Shown piece by piece: positions 4,992 to 6,067 of a stretch of DNA of 6,067 nucleotides. The stretch lies in NCBI GenBank assembly GCA_947600345.1, contig CANQGC010000186.1:1-6067 (forward strand). Direction: 5' to 3'. Position numbers and translations under genes: made by a program. The stretch is from an uncultured Clostridia bacterium (GTDB lineage Bacteria; Bacillota; Clostridia; Christensenellales; Aristaeellaceae). The notes below the pieces were generated by a model. It had not been told where the DNA came from, did not search any database, and saw only the letters and a program-made list of their open reading frames with translations. Within the stretch, counting starts at the first letter, position 1. Every line of letters starts with the position of its first letter.

Positions 4992-6061
4992 TTCAGGCAC
5001 AAATCGCTCATGATCGAGAATTCGCCGTTAGCGCGCTCGATCACCAGCGTGCTGTTGTACTTCTCCGCGACCCTGCGCATCGCCGCCAGGCCGTAGCCGT
5101 GGCCCGGGCGCTCCCGACGCTCCCCCGACTCCTCCGGCGCGCTGTTGGCGCACTTGAAGAACAGGAAGCTCCCCCGCAGCCGCATCTCCAGACGGATGTA
5201 GCGGTCTGCTCCCTCTTCCATCCGCTCGCACGCCTCCAGCGCGTTCTGCAGCATGTTGCTCAGGAATACGCTCATATCCTCGTCCGCGATCTTCAATTCC
5301 TCCGGCACGTTCAGCCGGTGCTCCACTCGAATCCCCTGCGTCCACGCCCGGTCCAGATAGCTCCCCGCGATCACGTCCACCAGCAGGTTCCCGCTGTAGC
5401 GCCCCGTCGGTAGGCGATCCAGATCCCCAGCCACCGCGTCCACGTACCGCTTCGCGCGACTGACGTCCCCGCCGTTGAGCATCCCCGACAGCGCCAGCAT
5501 GTGGTGCCGCATCTCGTGCCGCAGCATGTTCGTGCCGTCCTGCACCGTCAGCAAGCGCCGGTAGCTCTCCATCGTCTGCACCGCACGGGCCTGCAGCACG
5601 CTCATCTCCTGCCGCGTTCGCAGCGTGCGCCGCACAAACTCCGTCGCCACCACGATCACCGCTATCACGGACACCACGTCCGTCACCAGATTCTCCACCG
5701 GCCCGAAGTTCCCCATTTTCAGCGCGCTCCAAACGCCGTTCACCAGGTATTCCCTCACTCCGCCCCAGGCCCGGACCCGATTGAACAGATAGACGGCCAC
5801 GATGACGGCGAACGCCAGAGCGTAGGCCGCGAGGCTCTTCCTGCTCCGGCGGATGCCCCGCGCCCGGACGATGCCGTCCACGCACGCCGCCACCGCCACC
5901 GCCAGAAACACCGCCAGCGCCCAGGGAGCTGTGCTCGTCGCGCTCCCCTCCGGCTCCCGCCGCATGGTCACGTACCACTGGAGCCCCGTCCACAGCGCCC
6001 ACGCCGCGATCGCCGCGCTCAGCGGATAGCTCCACCGCCGCTTCCTCAGCCGCAGCGCCAC
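4988..6061 (-). CDS. GHKL (AgrC-like) sensor histidine kinase, start uncertain at the window edge
   Basis: At least 357 residues. GTG at 6061 is the first start in the window, but the frame stays open to the edge (CTG TAC precede it) and no ribosome binding site can be seen, so the true start may lie outside. Membrane helices at about 11-32, 46-64, 77-94 and 125-143; AgrC-type sensors usually have about six, which also hints at a missing N-terminus. A signalling helix (about 145-178) leads to RHEMRHHMLALSGML with the likely phospho-acceptor His182. The ATPase part has an N box, SNMLQNALEACE (268-279, Asn269/Asn273), FKCANSAPE, and a G box, GHGYGLAAMRRVAEKYN (320-336). This is the HATPase_c_5/SPOB-type architecture of peptide-sensing kinases. 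It would phosphorylate the LytTR regulator, whose gene it meets tail to tail with a 4-bp overlap at CTAG. The signal is unknown. Confidence 0.92.
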   Translation of the reverse strand: MALRLRKRRWSYPLSAAIAAWALWTGLQWYVTMRREPEGSATSTAPWALAVFLAVAVAACVDGIVRARGIRRSRKSLAAYALAFAVIVAVYLFNRVRAWGGVREYLVNGVWSALKMGNFGPVENLVTDVVSVIAVIVVATEFVRRTLRTRQEMSVLQARAVQTMESYRRLLTVQDGTNMLRHEMRHHMLALSGMLNGGDVSRAKRYVDAVAGDLDRLPTGRYSGNLLVDVIAGSYLDRAWTQGIRVEHRLNVPEELKIADEDMSVFLSNMLQNALEACERMEEGADRYIRLEMRLRGSFLFFKCANSAPEESGERRERPGHGYGLAAMRRVAEKYNSTLVIERANGEFSIMSDLCLN

Positions 6062-6067
6062 GTACAG

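Noticed and set aside
4014..5000. A 328-codon open frame on the minus strand opposite the response regulator
   Set aside because: It covers the promoter region and lies antisense to a well-supported gene; the composition is that of a shadow frame and no ribosome binding site supports it.

Overview
The window looks like a piece of a GC-rich Firmicutes (Clostridia) chromosome. The grounds are strong AGGAGG ribosome binding sites before nearly every gene, GTG and TTG starts, an AgrC/AgrA-type GHKL/LytTR two-component pair, an NlpC/P60 wall hydrolase with SLH-like repeats and a Thr/Pro linker, and a tRNA gene without an encoded CCA. An order such as Christensenellales or Oscillospirales is a guess. 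No mobile element, CRISPR array or phage gene is visible.

Left part (1-1824, minus strand): a three-gene operon read in the order ECF sigma factor (1752-1174), membrane anti-sigma factor (1112-327), secreted SIMPL-domain protein (311 to beyond base 1). The anti-sigma factor has a cytoplasmic zinc-binding HxxxCxxC module, one membrane helix and an outer domain that resembles half of a DUF4349 domain. The unit reads as an envelope-sensing system in which the outer domain holds or releases the sigma factor. Its promoter (TTGCAA, 17 bp, TATAAT) is clear and shows that the sigma factor starts at a TTG codon, not at the upstream ATG codons.

Middle (1819-2125): back to back with the sigma promoter is a second promoter with the same two hexamers and spacer. 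It drives a tRNA-Leu(CAA) gene (1893-1972) that ends in a strong intrinsic terminator. A 7-bp inverted repeat lies between the two -35 boxes. Between the tRNA terminator and the end of the next gene is a 109-bp block that can fold as a nearly gap-free four-way junction (2017-2125). No annotated feature explains it, and it is the most unusual structure in the window.

Right part (2122-6067): a large secreted, probably wall-attached NlpC/P60 hydrolase (4122-2122, minus), then a divergent LytTR response regulator (4272-4991, plus), then its probable histidine kinase (6061-4988, minus). The regulator and kinase are convergent and their TAG stop codons interlock in a CTAG palindrome. The hydrolase and the regulator diverge from a short AT-rich region in which a symmetric TATTATA could act as a -10 box on both strands. 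A pair of 9-bp direct repeats lies between this box and the hydrolase. The inferred circuit is that the kinase senses an outside signal, the regulator binds the shared intergenic region, and the wall hydrolase and the regulator itself are the nearest candidate targets. The genes of both halves act at the cell envelope.
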